This document shows, in pieces, positions 1 to 8,248 of a stretch of 64,000 nucleotides of DNA. Location: contig NZ_CP017713.1 in NCBI RefSeq assembly GCF_002706425.1, positions 2,728,001-2,792,000 of the forward strand, written 5' to 3'. A program made the position numbers and the translations under genes. The stretch is from Loigolactobacillus coryniformis subsp. coryniformis KCTC 3167 = DSM 20001 (GTDB lineage Bacteria > Bacillota > Bacilli > Lactobacillales > Lactobacillaceae). The stretch's first letter is position 1; each line of letters opens with the position of its first letter. The notes beneath the pieces were generated by a model. It worked only from the letters and a program-made list of their open reading frames with translations, had not been told where the DNA came from and did not search any database.

Positions 1-903
1 GACAAAATAACGGGCTTCCTGATCCAGTACAACCTCATTTACACTTTCAGTCACTTGGAAATAATGCTCCAACTTTTTCTTCGTATTTTCCAATTGTGTT
101 GTGTACTGCTGATGCCGATTCTGAGCGTTATCCAAGGCACTTTGAGTCGAAGTTAAACGCCGTTCTGCTGCTTGCCGCGCTTTTTCTCGATCCGCTTGCT
201 TAGCATCGATCTCTTTTTGTAGCTTATCTAACTGTTCATCCAAAACATTTTGCTTGGACTTAATGTTGTCGACTTCTTTAGGTAATTCAGCCTGCCGCGT
301 CTGCGCATTGTTCAGCTTAACTTCAACAACTTCGATCTGACGCTTGATGTCGTCTTTTTTCGCGTTCAAAACTTGAACGTGACTCTTTTGTTGTTCAGCC
401 AAAGAGATCATCGTTGCCAAGTCAGTCTCTTGCTTGATCTTCTCGACCATGTCAGCTTCTTCTTGCTCGTAGCCCGCTAATTCTTCCTTAGCACCGTCAG
501 CTTGCTTTTCATATTCGGCAATTGACTTGGCCACGTCTGCCTGCTGCTGCTCTACATTGGTCAACTGTTCCTGTGCCCGCTGTTTTTGCCGCTTAGTGTT
601 GGCAAACTGGACCGTTGTCTCGTCCTCAACATCACCTTGCAAATCAGCAACTGACTGCTGATCCTTCTGCTCGTCTTCCTTGAGCGCTTCGATCTGAGGC
701 ACAATCTTATTGATCTGGTTCAGCAACATTTTCCGCTCGGTAAAGAGTTGGTCGCGTAACTCATCTTTAACAGCTTTGAGTTGACTTTCCAAATCAGCTA
801 ACTGATTTTCAGTGGCTGAACGTGTGTTGACGATATCCGTAAGCGTGACATCGCTGGCCGTGCTTGCTGTATCTGTTGATTTACTCGTTGTCTCCATCTC
901 CAT
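1..903 (-). CDS. Coiled-coil protein, C-terminus beyond the window
   Basis: An uninterrupted reading frame of about 301 codons starts at the ATG ending at 903 and runs off the left edge. After a short Ser/Thr-rich N-terminus the protein is almost entirely Glu/Gln/Lys/Ala/Leu heptad-like helix, typical of a long coiled coil. I see no signal peptide, membrane segment or catalytic motif in the visible part. A second ATG lies two codons downstream, and an AGGTGA element further upstream is a possible ribosome site. I do not recognise the family; a structural, SMC-like or cell-envelope-associated filament are all possible. That it codes is near certain; function is unknown. Confidence 0.8.
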   Translation of the reverse strand, partial: MEMETTSKSTDTASTASDVTLTDIVNTRSATENQLADLESQLKAVKDELRDQLFTERKMLLNQINKIVPQIEALKEDEQKDQQSVADLQGDVEDETTVQFANTKRQKQRAQEQLTNVEQQQADVAKSIAEYEKQADGAKEELAGYEQEEADMVEKIKQETDLATMISLAEQQKSHVQVLNAKKDDIKRQIEVVEVKLNNAQTRQAELPKEVDNIKSKQNVLDEQLDKLQKEIDAKQADREKARQAAERRLTSTQSALDNAQNRHQQYTTQLENTKKKLEHYFQVTESVNEVVLDQEARYFV

Positions 904-1486
904 CTCATGATTATTATTCAAGTCACCTTGAAAAACCCACTTTTGCGAGCGTTCGCCGTTCACATCAATCGCTTACAAAAATAAGCTGTTTAGCCTAATT
1001 CTAATGCATTCGGCCGGTGGCATCAACTCAAGACACCAAATTTTGCTAAATTGTTAAATAAATGACCCGAAAATGAGACAAAAGCGGAGGCCTGCCGCAA
1101 TTATCTCTACTTTTTGACTTAAAAATTGGCCTAACCCGCAAAATCTAGTCATTTGCCGCTAAACAGCATTATATTATTAAAACTAATAAAATTAGTGTAT
1201 TGGTAAATCAAGCAAACAGCTAGCTTGCGGTTACTAGGCAACTAACTGTTTGATCAATTGCGCCGCTTGCCACTTCGTGTATTGTTGTGCTTGCAATTGA
1301 TTAGTCCGTCCAACTAATCTGACCATTAAGTGTCAATATTAGCCAATTTTTGCGCGCACCTGCAACGCTATTTTGAATTGTATACTTATACTTTACTCCA
1401 TATATATTCACGCAAAGTGTTGCCAGTAACACTGTTGTATATAACTGAATGAAAAAAGCAGCGCTAGACTACGCCGCTTACAAAAA
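904..1486. other. Intergenic region without a recognised gene
   Basis: AT-rich stretch between the coiled-coil gene and sdaAA, both reading leftward. I find no convincing ORF with a ribosome site. A short near-palindrome (ACTAAT spaced from ATTAGT) sits near 1179-1195 and could be an operator for the coiled-coil gene. Confidence 0.5.
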
Positions 1487-2383
1487 CTATTCAAAATCAC
1501 GATCTTGCCCAAAAATGCGCATCTTCATTTTGATGCCAGTTGGGGTTGCGGCCAAACCACCGCGGCCCGTTTCCCGCAGTGATTGTGGCATCTCTTCGCC
1601 AATCTTCTTCATCGCACCTACGACTTCGTCAGCCGGAATTTTATTAGTCAAACCTGCCAATGCCATATCTGCGGCTACCAACGCATTGGTCGCGCCGATC
1701 GCATTACGCTTGACGCAGGGCAATTCGACTAAGCCAGCGATTGGGTCGCAGACTAAGCCTAACAAATTACTCAACGCCATCGCTAGAGCTTCCGCTGATT
1801 GTTCCGGTGTGCCGCCAGCAATTTCTACTGCCGCCGCTGCCGCCATTCCTGACGCACTGCCAACTTCTGCTTGACAACCACCCGTCGCACCAGCAATCAT
1901 CGCATTATTGGCAATAATCATACCAAAGGCCCCAGCTGTAAATAAGAAACGAACCATTTGCTCATGAGACATATTTAGACGTTCCTGCAGCATAAACAGT
2001 ACACCCGGCAAAGTCCCCGAGGAGCCGGCAGTTGGTGTGGCGCAGACAACACCCATTGCTGCATTGACTTCGTTGGTGGCGATCGCATTTTGCACCGCAG
2101 CTAACATAACATCCCCAGATAAGCTTTGATGAGTTGCCCGATAATTTTTCAATTTGATTGCTTCGCCGCCCGTTAAACCAGTTTTGGAAAAAGCGCCGGC
2201 ACCGGTACTGCCGCGTTTAACCGCCGCAGCCATCGCGGCTAAGTTATGTTCCATCGCCGCCCAGACTTCGGCGCGGCTATTACCGCTATTGCGCACTTCT
2301 TGGTCGATCATCAATTCTGAAAGTGGTACGCCAGCCGTTGTTGCGGCCGCCACCAGTTCAGCAATCGTTGTATAAAGCTGCAT
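1487..2383 (-). CDS. sdaAA: L-serine dehydratase, iron-sulfur dependent, alpha subunit
   Basis: Deaminates L-serine to pyruvate and ammonia in the cytosol with an oxygen-sensitive [4Fe-4S] cluster. The 298-residue protein has the family's cysteine-containing motifs: CATPTAGSSGTLPG near residue 115, GATGGCQAEVGSASG near 165, and GLVCDPIAGLVELPC near 210. These are the expected cluster and active-site segments, and the length is normal for the alpha subunit of the two-subunit enzyme. The beta subunit gene lies 18 bases upstream on the same strand, so the two form one operon. The ATG start ends at 2383 and is preceded by an AAGGGGAAGG-like ribosome site. Pyruvate produced here could feed the pyruvate oxidase encoded at 9260-11020. 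Confidence 0.95.
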   Translation of the reverse strand: MQLYTTIAELVAAATTAGVPLSELMIDQEVRNSGNSRAEVWAAMEHNLAAMAAAVKRGSTGAGAFSKTGLTGGEAIKLKNYRATHQSLSGDVMLAAVQNAIATNEVNAAMGVVCATPTAGSSGTLPGVLFMLQERLNMSHEQMVRFLFTAGAFGMIIANNAMIAGATGGCQAEVGSASGMAAAAAVEIAGGTPEQSAEALAMALSNLLGLVCDPIAGLVELPCVKRNAIGATNALVAADMALAGLTNKIPADEVVGAMKKIGEEMPQSLRETGRGGLAATPTGIKMKMRIFGQDRDFE

Positions 2384-2401
2384 TTTACCTTCCCCTTTTT
2401 C

Positions 2402-3055
2402 CTATAGATAAACTAAATCAGCAGCACTTTGCTGCAAACTGGCGACTTCATGCTGTTGCAGATTGCGTTCTAAATCAAACTCGATCAGCTGTTTAGCTGC
2501 GTGTGTGTAGCGCTGCTGATGTAGGATTTTCGTCATTTTAGCTAATTTAGTCTGAATGAGCTGATCATTATCAGCCGCACCCCAAACTAGTAAGATCGGC
2601 AGCGGTCCCCGTGGTGTCAGCTCAAAACCATCTACGGTAATGCGCCGGATCTCAATCGTTCCGCCACCGATCGAACAGCCAGCAACTGTGATCGTTTTTT
2701 TAGCATTGCGCAAGGTCAAGATAGCTGTGTTAGGGTGACCGATTGGGCTTTCCCCAGTCATTTCAATGAATTTAACTGTTAGTCCTTGCTGGTGCGCTAA
2801 CGCTAAAGCATTTGGCACCCGCGCGTCAGCTGGCGCTAAGCCTAAAATGCCTGCCACCAACGCATAATCAGTCCCGTGGCCGCGATGTGTTTCCGCAAAG
2901 GATTCATAGTAGCTCACCGTTAAACCAGTCGCTGGTGCCCGAAAAATTTTCCGTGCCGCATGGCCGATCGCCACTGCACCAGCTGTATGCGAGCTGGAAG
3001 GGCCGATCATCACCGGCCCAATAATATCAAAAACACTTTTATAATTTGCGGTCAT
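2402..3055 (-). CDS. sdaAB: L-serine dehydratase, iron-sulfur dependent, beta subunit
   Basis: Partner of the alpha subunit. The N-terminus has the family signature IGPSSSHTAGA followed by a beta-subunit domain, with an ACT-like fold expected toward the C-terminus. An upstream in-frame start would add 14 residues, but the ATG ending at 3055 has a strong GGAAGGTGG ribosome site 6-7 bases away and gives a normal N-terminus, so I place the start there (217 residues). It is first in the sdaAB-sdaAA operon. No regulatory gene for it is visible in the window. Confidence 0.93.
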   Translation of the reverse strand: MTANYKSVFDIIGPVMIGPSSSHTAGAVAIGHAARKIFRAPATGLTVSYYESFAETHRGHGTDYALVAGILGLAPADARVPNALALAHQQGLTVKFIEMTGESPIGHPNTAILTLRNAKKTITVAGCSIGGGTIEIRRITVDGFELTPRGPLPILLVWGAADNDQLIQTKLAKMTKILHQQRYTHAAKQLIEFDLERNLQQHEVASLQQSAADLVYL

Positions 3056-3234
3056 AAGCAGCCACCTTCCAGTCAATAATCTCTTTAGAGTCATCATACC
3101 GAGTATCGATTAAGCGCGCATGAATTTTACTCGTAAAATTCTAAGAATTACAAAAAAATAACCAACGCATTGAGTGGCGTTGGCTAGTTTCATTGAGTTT
3201 AGTTATGGTGTGCAATACCTAACTTGATTGAAAC

Positions 3235-3345
3235 GTGTTTAAAAAGCAGGTCACTGCACCTAACTACGTTTAGCTAATGAGCCACTCTGTGTCTCTTATA
3301 GCTAAACTAGGTTAGGCTCCGTGACCTAAGCGCTTTTTTAAACAC
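3235..3345. repeat. Imperfect palindromic intergenic repeat, copy R0a
   Basis: A roughly 111-bp element bounded by terminal inverted repeats (GTGTTTAAAAAGC at the left, matching the right end). It is closely related to the reverse complement of R0b at 4908-5020. The two share the internal blocks ATAAGAGACAC and GTGGCTC and the terminal TTTTTAAACACG. Its right end supplies the last codons and stop of the ABC-F gene, and it may act as that gene's transcription terminator. Confidence 0.7.
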
Positions 3346-4879
3346 TCTGCAGTTTTTCTATATCAATAACGCGGTCGATCCAGCCGTCGTAGAAGCCGGG
3401 TTCGTGGGTCACTAGTAAAACACTGCCTTCAAAATCGCGAACCGCGTTGGCCAGTGCTTTTTTAGTGCCGTCGTCCAAATGGTTGGTTGGTTCGTCCAGT
3501 ACTAATAAATTAGCTGGGAACAACATTAATAGGCAAAGTTTGACCTTAGTCTGCTCGCCACCACTTAGCATTTTGATCGGTTTTTCCACGTTATCTTTTT
3601 CGATCCCGGCACGTGACAATGCTTGGCGCACTTTGCGTTGGGTCATGCTTGGTGCTGCCGCCTGCACGATTTGTAACGGTGTTTGCTTCGGATCATCCCA
3701 GATCAATTCTTGACGGAAATAACCCACTTTGGTCGTCGCTGAAAAAGCAAAATCGCCGCCTAAAGCTGGAATAATGCCCAACAACGTCTTGATCAGCGTT
3801 GATTTACCAATACCGTTAAACCCAGTCAGTGCCACCTTTTCCGGTTGCGTGATTGAGAAATTAAATGGTGCCAATAACGGTTTTTCGTAACCAACCTTTA
3901 GATCACTAACTTCCAGCAACATCCGCACGGCACTCGGTTGGTACGGAAAGGCAAAATGCGACTCCAATAAATTGCCTGGTGGCGTCAAAATATCCATGTG
4001 CGCCAACTGCTTTTCCCGACTTTTAGCCATAGTTGAGCGGCTGCCGGCTTTATATTTACGGATATACGCCTTAGTTTTCTCAATTTTCTTCTGCTGCGTC
4101 GCATAAGCCTTCAAATAAGCTTCCTTATTATCTTTTTTCTGACGCAGGGCTTGTTGCAGATTGCCACGGTATTTAGTGATCTTACCGAATTCGATATCAC
4201 AAATACAGTTGGAGATCTGACCGAGAAAATCGTAATCATGGGAGATCACAATGTAAGCACTAGGAAAATCGATCAAATAGTCGATCAACCAAGTAATATG
4301 GTTAGTATCCAAATAGTTAGTCGGTTCATCCAGCAACAACACATCGGGCTGTTCTAATAGAAGCTTGGCCAAAATTACTCGCGAACGCTGCCCACCAGAA
4401 AGCTCGTTGGCATTGGTATCCAGGCCAAAAGCATCGATACCTAAACCAGTCGCTACCTGATTGATCGTCGTTTCAATTTCATAGAAGTTACGCGATTCAA
4501 GAATTTCTTGGTTTTTACCGGCTTTTTCCAGTAATGCATCGTCAGGGTTATTAGCATAATCCGCATAGATCTGGGCGTTTTCCGCATCCAATTCATACAG
4601 ATCACTGAAAGCTGTTTTTAAAAATTCAAAAATCGATTGCTGCGCTGTTAAGCTCACATATTGGTCCAAATAACCAATTTTAGTGTGCTTCTTCCAGGTG
4701 ATCTTGCCGTTGTCCGGTAAGATCTGCCCCGTAATAATTTTGATCAGTGTACTCTTACCGACCCCATTTTGGCCGATAATACCCATGTGATCTTCCTGAT
4801 TCAGGGCGAAACCCGTGTCGTCATACAACGTTTTATCCAAAAACTGCTGACGGAGGTCTTCCACTGTCAGTACACTCAT
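3338..4879 (-). CDS. ABC-F family ATPase, YfmM-like
   Basis: A soluble protein with two ABC ATPase domains and no membrane segment, so an ABC-F translation factor or ribosome-protection type protein, not a transporter. Domain 1 has Walker A GQNGVGKST near residue 40, the signature LSGGQRSR near 165 and Walker B with DEPTNYLD. Domain 2 has GFNGIGKST near 350, LSGGEQTK and DEPTNHLD. The Lys/Arg-rich linker lies between them. Length (513) and N-terminus resemble Bacillus subtilis YfmM. I chose the ATG ending at 4879 because an AAGGAAG site precedes it; an upstream GTG would overlap that site. The final residues come from repeat R0a, and R0b lies just upstream, so the gene is bracketed by inverted repeats. 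Confidence 0.9.
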   Translation of the reverse strand: MSVLTVEDLRQQFLDKTLYDDTGFALNQEDHMGIIGQNGVGKSTLIKIITGQILPDNGKITWKKHTKIGYLDQYVSLTAQQSIFEFLKTAFSDLYELDAENAQIYADYANNPDDALLEKAGKNQEILESRNFYEIETTINQVATGLGIDAFGLDTNANELSGGQRSRVILAKLLLEQPDVLLLDEPTNYLDTNHITWLIDYLIDFPSAYIVISHDYDFLGQISNCICDIEFGKITKYRGNLQQALRQKKDNKEAYLKAYATQQKKIEKTKAYIRKYKAGSRSTMAKSREKQLAHMDILTPPGNLLESHFAFPYQPSAVRMLLEVSDLKVGYEKPLLAPFNFSITQPEKVALTGFNGIGKSTLIKTLLGIIPALGGDFAFSATTKVGYFRQELIWDDPKQTPLQIVQAAAPSMTQRKVRQALSRAGIEKDNVEKPIKMLSGGEQTKVKLCLLMLFPANLLVLDEPTNHLDDGTKKALANAVRDFEGSVLLVTHEPGFYDGWIDRVIDIEKLQSV

Positions 4880-4907
4880 GGCGATCAACACTTCCTTAAT
4901 TTAGAGA

Positions 4908-5020
4908 GTGCTTTAAAAGAATGGTCAGCTTTTGAGCATTAGCCTAGCTTGACAATAAGAGACACGCAAGTGGCTCGTTCGGTAAGCGTAACTAAGCCAG
5001 AAAGTTGTCTTTTTAAACAC
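4908..5020. repeat. Imperfect palindromic intergenic repeat, copy R0b
   Basis: Counterpart of R0a in opposite orientation, just upstream of the ABC-F gene. It also shares the block TTTGAGCAT...CTAGC with the longer repeats R1 (20337) and R2 (22542), which ties the short and long forms into one family. Confidence 0.65.
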
Positions 5021-5134
5021 GTTTACGCTAGCTCGGCTGTCATACGCACAGCCGAAAGCTATTTCACAATTAAATAACCTTACCATAGATAAAAAGTACG
5101 GTCAAACTAAGGGTTTCTTGAAAATGGAGCTTAC

Positions 5135-5164
5135 AAAAAATCCCCTGCACAGTTGCAGAGGATT
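5135..5164 (-). terminator. Rho-independent terminator of the small peptide gene
   Basis: Read on the minus strand, the stem AATCCTCTGCA pairs with TGCAGGGGATT and is followed by a T run. It lies 25 bases after the stop codon of the 38-residue peptide gene, supporting a short dedicated transcript. Confidence 0.8.
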
Positions 5165-5188
5165 CGCTGTTTACATGGTCTAGCCAAT

Positions 5189-5305
5189 TTAGTTTGCTTG
5201 CTGATGGTCCTTCTTATCTGTTGTGTGCCGCGGCTGTGTCGGTATTCCTAACAAGCTGATCAGCAGCATGCTACCACCAAATATCAACAAAGTTTCTAAA
5301 AGCAT
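5189..5305 (-). CDS. 38-residue hydrophobic peptide: signalling peptide or holin-like toxin candidate
   Basis: A short gene with every expected signal: an ATG ending at 5305, an AGAGGGTGA ribosome site 4-5 bases upstream, a plausible minus-strand promoter in 5306-5427, and a terminator at 5135-5164. Residues 2-21 are strongly hydrophobic (LLETLLIFGGSMLLISLLGI), so they form a membrane segment or export signal. The C-terminus is polar (TTDKKDHQQAN). The gene lies directly downstream of a TPR-type XRE regulator on the same strand, the layout of RRNPP regulator-peptide pairs such as PlcR-PapR. The helix also resembles small holin-like type I toxins. Coding is likely; which role applies is unresolved. 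Confidence 0.6.
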   Translation of the reverse strand: MLLETLLIFGGSMLLISLLGIPTQPRHTTDKKDHQQAN

Positions 5306-5427
5306 ACGGTCACCCTCTCTGTCACCATTCTTGCACCAAAACTCGGCCGCAAGAAATCGGAACTTTAAAATATGGAACAGAAAAGGAGTTTACACAATCC
5401 ACAATAATAAGGCAAGCAAGTTGTTGT

Positions 5428-6303
5428 TTATTTTTCTGCGACGGTTAAATTAATTTTTTGCTGGTAAGCTTCAATTGCCTTTAGTTCATGAAAATTACGG
5501 TTCAAGCGGGCAAAGGCGCGAGCGTCGTTGAGATAATCGCAGATCTCCGGCAATTCTTTTCCTTGCGCACGTTGGTTACGAGCCAACCGAAAAGCAACCC
5601 GAGCTAAATAATAAGTAACGTGGTTTTCAGCACAGATTTCATAAGCGTAGTTCAGTAGTGCATCGCTAGTCTCATACTCTTTAACGTCCGAATAAAACTT
5701 GCCGCAATTGTAAACGATATTCAGTACACGCCAAACATCCGTTGTTGTGCGAATTTGGTAGTCATAAATCTCTTTGAGTACGCGATTAAAGTAAAAATCA
5801 GCCTTTTCATTTTCTTGCTTACCGGCGTAAATCATTCCGGAACCTGTCAGTGCCAATAAATTGTAGATCACCGCGTAATCTTTAGCGTCGGCAGCCAAGA
5901 TCTGGCTAAACGCGAATAACGCATCCGTGGTCTCGCCTTCCAGTAAGGTGATCAAATAACCTTGCAAATACAGGTAACGCAACCGTTGATCATCGTTATC
6001 AATATTGGCAAAATCGATCTCCTGCAATAATTGCTGGGCCTTGGTGTAATCCATGGTGATCAGTTTAAATTCCGCGTCGGCCATTTTCTGATTAAGCGCA
6101 CTACTAGCTTGTTCCACCTTTGGAAAAAGATCGGCTAAACTGAGGTTAAGTCGATTACACAGTTTGATCAAAATTTTGATTGCCGGAACTTGGCCATTTT
6201 TTTCAAAGCGACTTAGGGTGGCTTGAGTACAGACACCGTCGCACAATTCTTTTTGCGATAAACCCATTTTTTTACGGGTTTCAACAAAATACGCAATGTT
6301 CAT
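5428..6303 (-). CDS. XRE-family regulator with TPR-like sensor domain (RRNPP/PlcR type)
   Basis: Cytoplasmic transcription regulator of 291 residues. Residues 1-62 form a Cro/C1-type helix-turn-helix (GLSQKELCDGVCTQATLSRFEKNG). The rest is helical with TPR-like repeats (for example KADFYFNRVLKEIYDYQ and ETSDALLNYAYEICAEN), the architecture of Rgg/PlcR/PrgX peptide-responsive regulators. The ATG start ends at 6303, with a weak AGGA upstream. The 38-residue peptide gene at 5189-5305 lies downstream on the same strand and is the obvious candidate ligand. The divergently transcribed ribF-like gene lies 205 bases upstream, so their promoters share the intergenic region. Regulator identity is solid; the ligand is inferred. 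Confidence 0.85.
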   Translation of the reverse strand: MNIAYFVETRKKMGLSQKELCDGVCTQATLSRFEKNGQVPAIKILIKLCNRLNLSLADLFPKVEQASSALNQKMADAEFKLITMDYTKAQQLLQEIDFANIDNDDQRLRYLYLQGYLITLLEGETTDALFAFSQILAADAKDYAVIYNLLALTGSGMIYAGKQENEKADFYFNRVLKEIYDYQIRTTTDVWRVLNIVYNCGKFYSDVKEYETSDALLNYAYEICAENHVTYYLARVAFRLARNQRAQGKELPEICDYLNDARAFARLNRNFHELKAIEAYQQKINLTVAEK

Positions 6304-6508
6304 TTTTTATCACGATCCTAATTTTTATAATTATCATAGTATATGCTATTTAGTGAGCATAATTCCACCGTCTGCGCCAAAAATAAACATTTTTGTTAAC
6401 TAATGGCGGGTGCAGCCTTTTATATAATATAGTATAATTACGTTATATTAAATATACAAATATTATAACACAGTTAAATGTAAGCGTATTATTTTGGAGG
6501 CAAATTTA

Positions 6509-7372
6509 ATGCAAATTGTTCATATTCATCATCCCTATATTCCTGAAAAACTCACGACCACCCCGTGTGTACTGACGCTAGGTTTTTTTGATGGCGTTCA
6601 TCGTGGTCATCAAGCTGTGATCAAACGGGGTTACACTGCGGCCAAGCAACAACATTTACCGTTAGCAGTGATGACATTCAACCAACATCCCCGCCTGGTT
6701 TTTCGTAAATTAGCATATCCAGAAACAACTTATCTATCGACCCTTAGCCAAAAAGAACAGCTATTAGAACAATTAGGAGTCGCCATTCTGTACGTGATCG
6801 ACTTTACCAGCGCATTTGCCAGCTTAACGCCAGCAACCTTTGTGGAACAATACATTGTCGGTCTGAACGCACAAACCGTGGTCGCTGGTTTTGACTACAC
6901 TTTTGGCAATCAACCGGCGCACGTTATCGACTTAGCGACTTACGCACACAATCGGTTTCAGACATTGATTGTTTCACGGGAAACAGATGCCGCCTTAAAA
7001 ATCAGTTCCAGTCGGATTCGCACTTTATTCGAACACGGTGATCTACAGCAAGCTAATCAGTTGCTTGGCTACGTTTATACCACAACGGCCACCGTTTTGC
7101 CGGGCAGCCATGTGGCCAGTGAGCTACAAGTCGACCCCGCCAGTCGACTACCCATTGCTGGCCAATATAACGCTCGACTTAAATTTGCCGGGCAGTGGTA
7201 TCGGGCGACGATCACTGTTCCCAGGATACACACCGATCAGCGCATCCAGCTAACCAGTAGTGAGGTACCGCAACCTATTTTTGGCGAAACGGTTATTTTA
7301 GCTTGGTTGAACAATCTTGATCAAGCTGAGCAACTACCAGTGAGTAGTCTGGGAGCTTACCCGACGCGCTAA
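6509..7372 (+). CDS. RibF-like FAD synthetase with a degenerate riboflavin kinase domain
   Basis: Residues 1-170 form the FMN adenylyltransferase domain of bifunctional RibF, with the HIGH-like nucleotide-binding motif GFFDGVHRGHQ near residue 25 and VVAGFDYTFG near 125. The C-terminal third corresponds to the riboflavin kinase domain, but I do not find its GxPTAN-type nucleotide motif, so kinase activity is doubtful. This looks like a second, specialised RibF. The ATG at 6509 follows a GGAGG site; a TTG 15 bases upstream overlaps that site and is rejected. It converges on the PAS/ApbE operon, which suggests supply of FAD, the ApbE substrate. No FMN riboswitch is visible upstream. Confidence 0.85.
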   Translation: MQIVHIHHPYIPEKLTTTPCVLTLGFFDGVHRGHQAVIKRGYTAAKQQHLPLAVMTFNQHPRLVFRKLAYPETTYLSTLSQKEQLLEQLGVAILYVIDFTSAFASLTPATFVEQYIVGLNAQTVVAGFDYTFGNQPAHVIDLATYAHNRFQTLIVSRETDAALKISSSRIRTLFEHGDLQQANQLLGYVYTTTATVLPGSHVASELQVDPASRLPIAGQYNARLKFAGQWYRATITVPRIHTDQRIQLTSSEVPQPIFGETVILAWLNNLDQAEQLPVSSLGAYPTR

Positions 7373-7400
7373 CCTAGGCTTATATTTTTCAGAAATACAA

Positions 7401-7438
7401 AGAAGTCCTGCCGTCAAACTAATGACGGCAGGACTTCT
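7401..7438. terminator. Bidirectional terminator between ribF-like and PAS genes
   Basis: A perfect 16-bp inverted repeat (AGAAGTCCTGCCGTCA and its complement) around a 6-base loop, between two converging genes. Confidence 0.9.
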
Positions 7439-7449
7439 ATTTGCTTAGT

Positions 7450-8226
7450 TTAATCGTTGATCGAGGCACCAGACGTTTCATCAACTGATGGTTGTGCCGC
7501 CGGTTTTTCTTCAACCTTTGGTTCATCATCGATCGAGGCGCCAGAAGTTTCATCGACTTTGTCTTCTGGTTTTGCGTTAACGGATGCACTGGAGGCACCA
7601 TCAACAGTTGGTTTGTCCCGTAAGGAAGCCCCCGACATGGCGTCCGGATCATCGACTAATTTTTGGCCCGTTTTTGCTAAGTACCATTTGATCGTTGGCA
7701 TTAAATCAAGCACAAATTCATTGACCCCAGCATAATCGCCGTTTTCATCGTGCATGGCTTTATAGTAATGCATTAAAAAGACATCGGGGCCAGTAAATGG
7801 TACGCGCATTTTCACAATATCCGTTTTTCCAGTCCGCAACAAGTTGATCACTTCTTTAACATGTTCAACGGCCCGATCAGGATGGACGGCCGACAATGGA
7901 TCACCAGCTTGCTTTGGATAGCGCGGTGCTAACATTTCATCATGCGGTGCCATATTGTTGTAATACAAGAACTGATTATTTTCATCAGCGTAGGTCAATT
8001 CCATTGGCATCGAATTCAAGAAATAGTTTAACTGATTGACCGTCAAAACACCACGATCCAATTTAACGTAATCATCGCCTTCGGCCGCATGCGTTTTAGC
8101 CGCCGCTTGTTCAACCCAATCGTCAGCGTTCATATCAACGCCTTCGATGGTCGCCCTACCTTTACCTGAGGCCGTTAGATCTTCAGCTGCCGCACCCGTT
8201 TGGTTATTTTTTTCCGTTTCACTCAT
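7450..8226 (-). CDS. Cytoplasmic PAS-domain protein with tandem ApbE-type flavinylation motifs
   Basis: 258 residues, no signal peptide and no membrane segment. Residues 62-180 look like a single PAS domain (MELTYADENNQFLYYNN, then MHYYKAMHDENGDYAGVNEF). The tail from 190 is a low-complexity acidic linker carrying repeated short motifs: DAMSGAS (195-201), DGASSAS (209-215), DETSGAS (225-231) and DETSGAS (249-255). Three match the ApbE target consensus Dxx[S/T]GA[S/T] exactly and the second has Ser for Gly. ApbE attaches FMN covalently to the Ser/Thr of such sites. The apbE gene lies 22 bases upstream in the same operon. I infer a multi-FMN redox carrier or flavin-based sensor; PAS assignment is by eye. 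The start follows an AGAAGGGAG site. Confidence 0.8.
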   Translation of the reverse strand: MSETEKNNQTGAAAEDLTASGKGRATIEGVDMNADDWVEQAAAKTHAAEGDDYVKLDRGVLTVNQLNYFLNSMPMELTYADENNQFLYYNNMAPHDEMLAPRYPKQAGDPLSAVHPDRAVEHVKEVINLLRTGKTDIVKMRVPFTGPDVFLMHYYKAMHDENGDYAGVNEFVLDLMPTIKWYLAKTGQKLVDDPDAMSGASLRDKPTVDGASSASVNAKPEDKVDETSGASIDDEPKVEEKPAAQPSVDETSGASIND

Positions 8227-8248
8227 TTTTAAATACTCCCTTCTAAAT

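Noticed and set aside
6304-6508. FMN riboswitch before the ribF-like gene
   Set aside because: The 200-base region is AT-rich and lacks the conserved RFN helices.
7437-7735. ORFs overlapping the flavinylation-motif repeats in other frames
   Set aside because: They are shadows caused by the repeated SGAS-coding sequence and have no ribosome sites.
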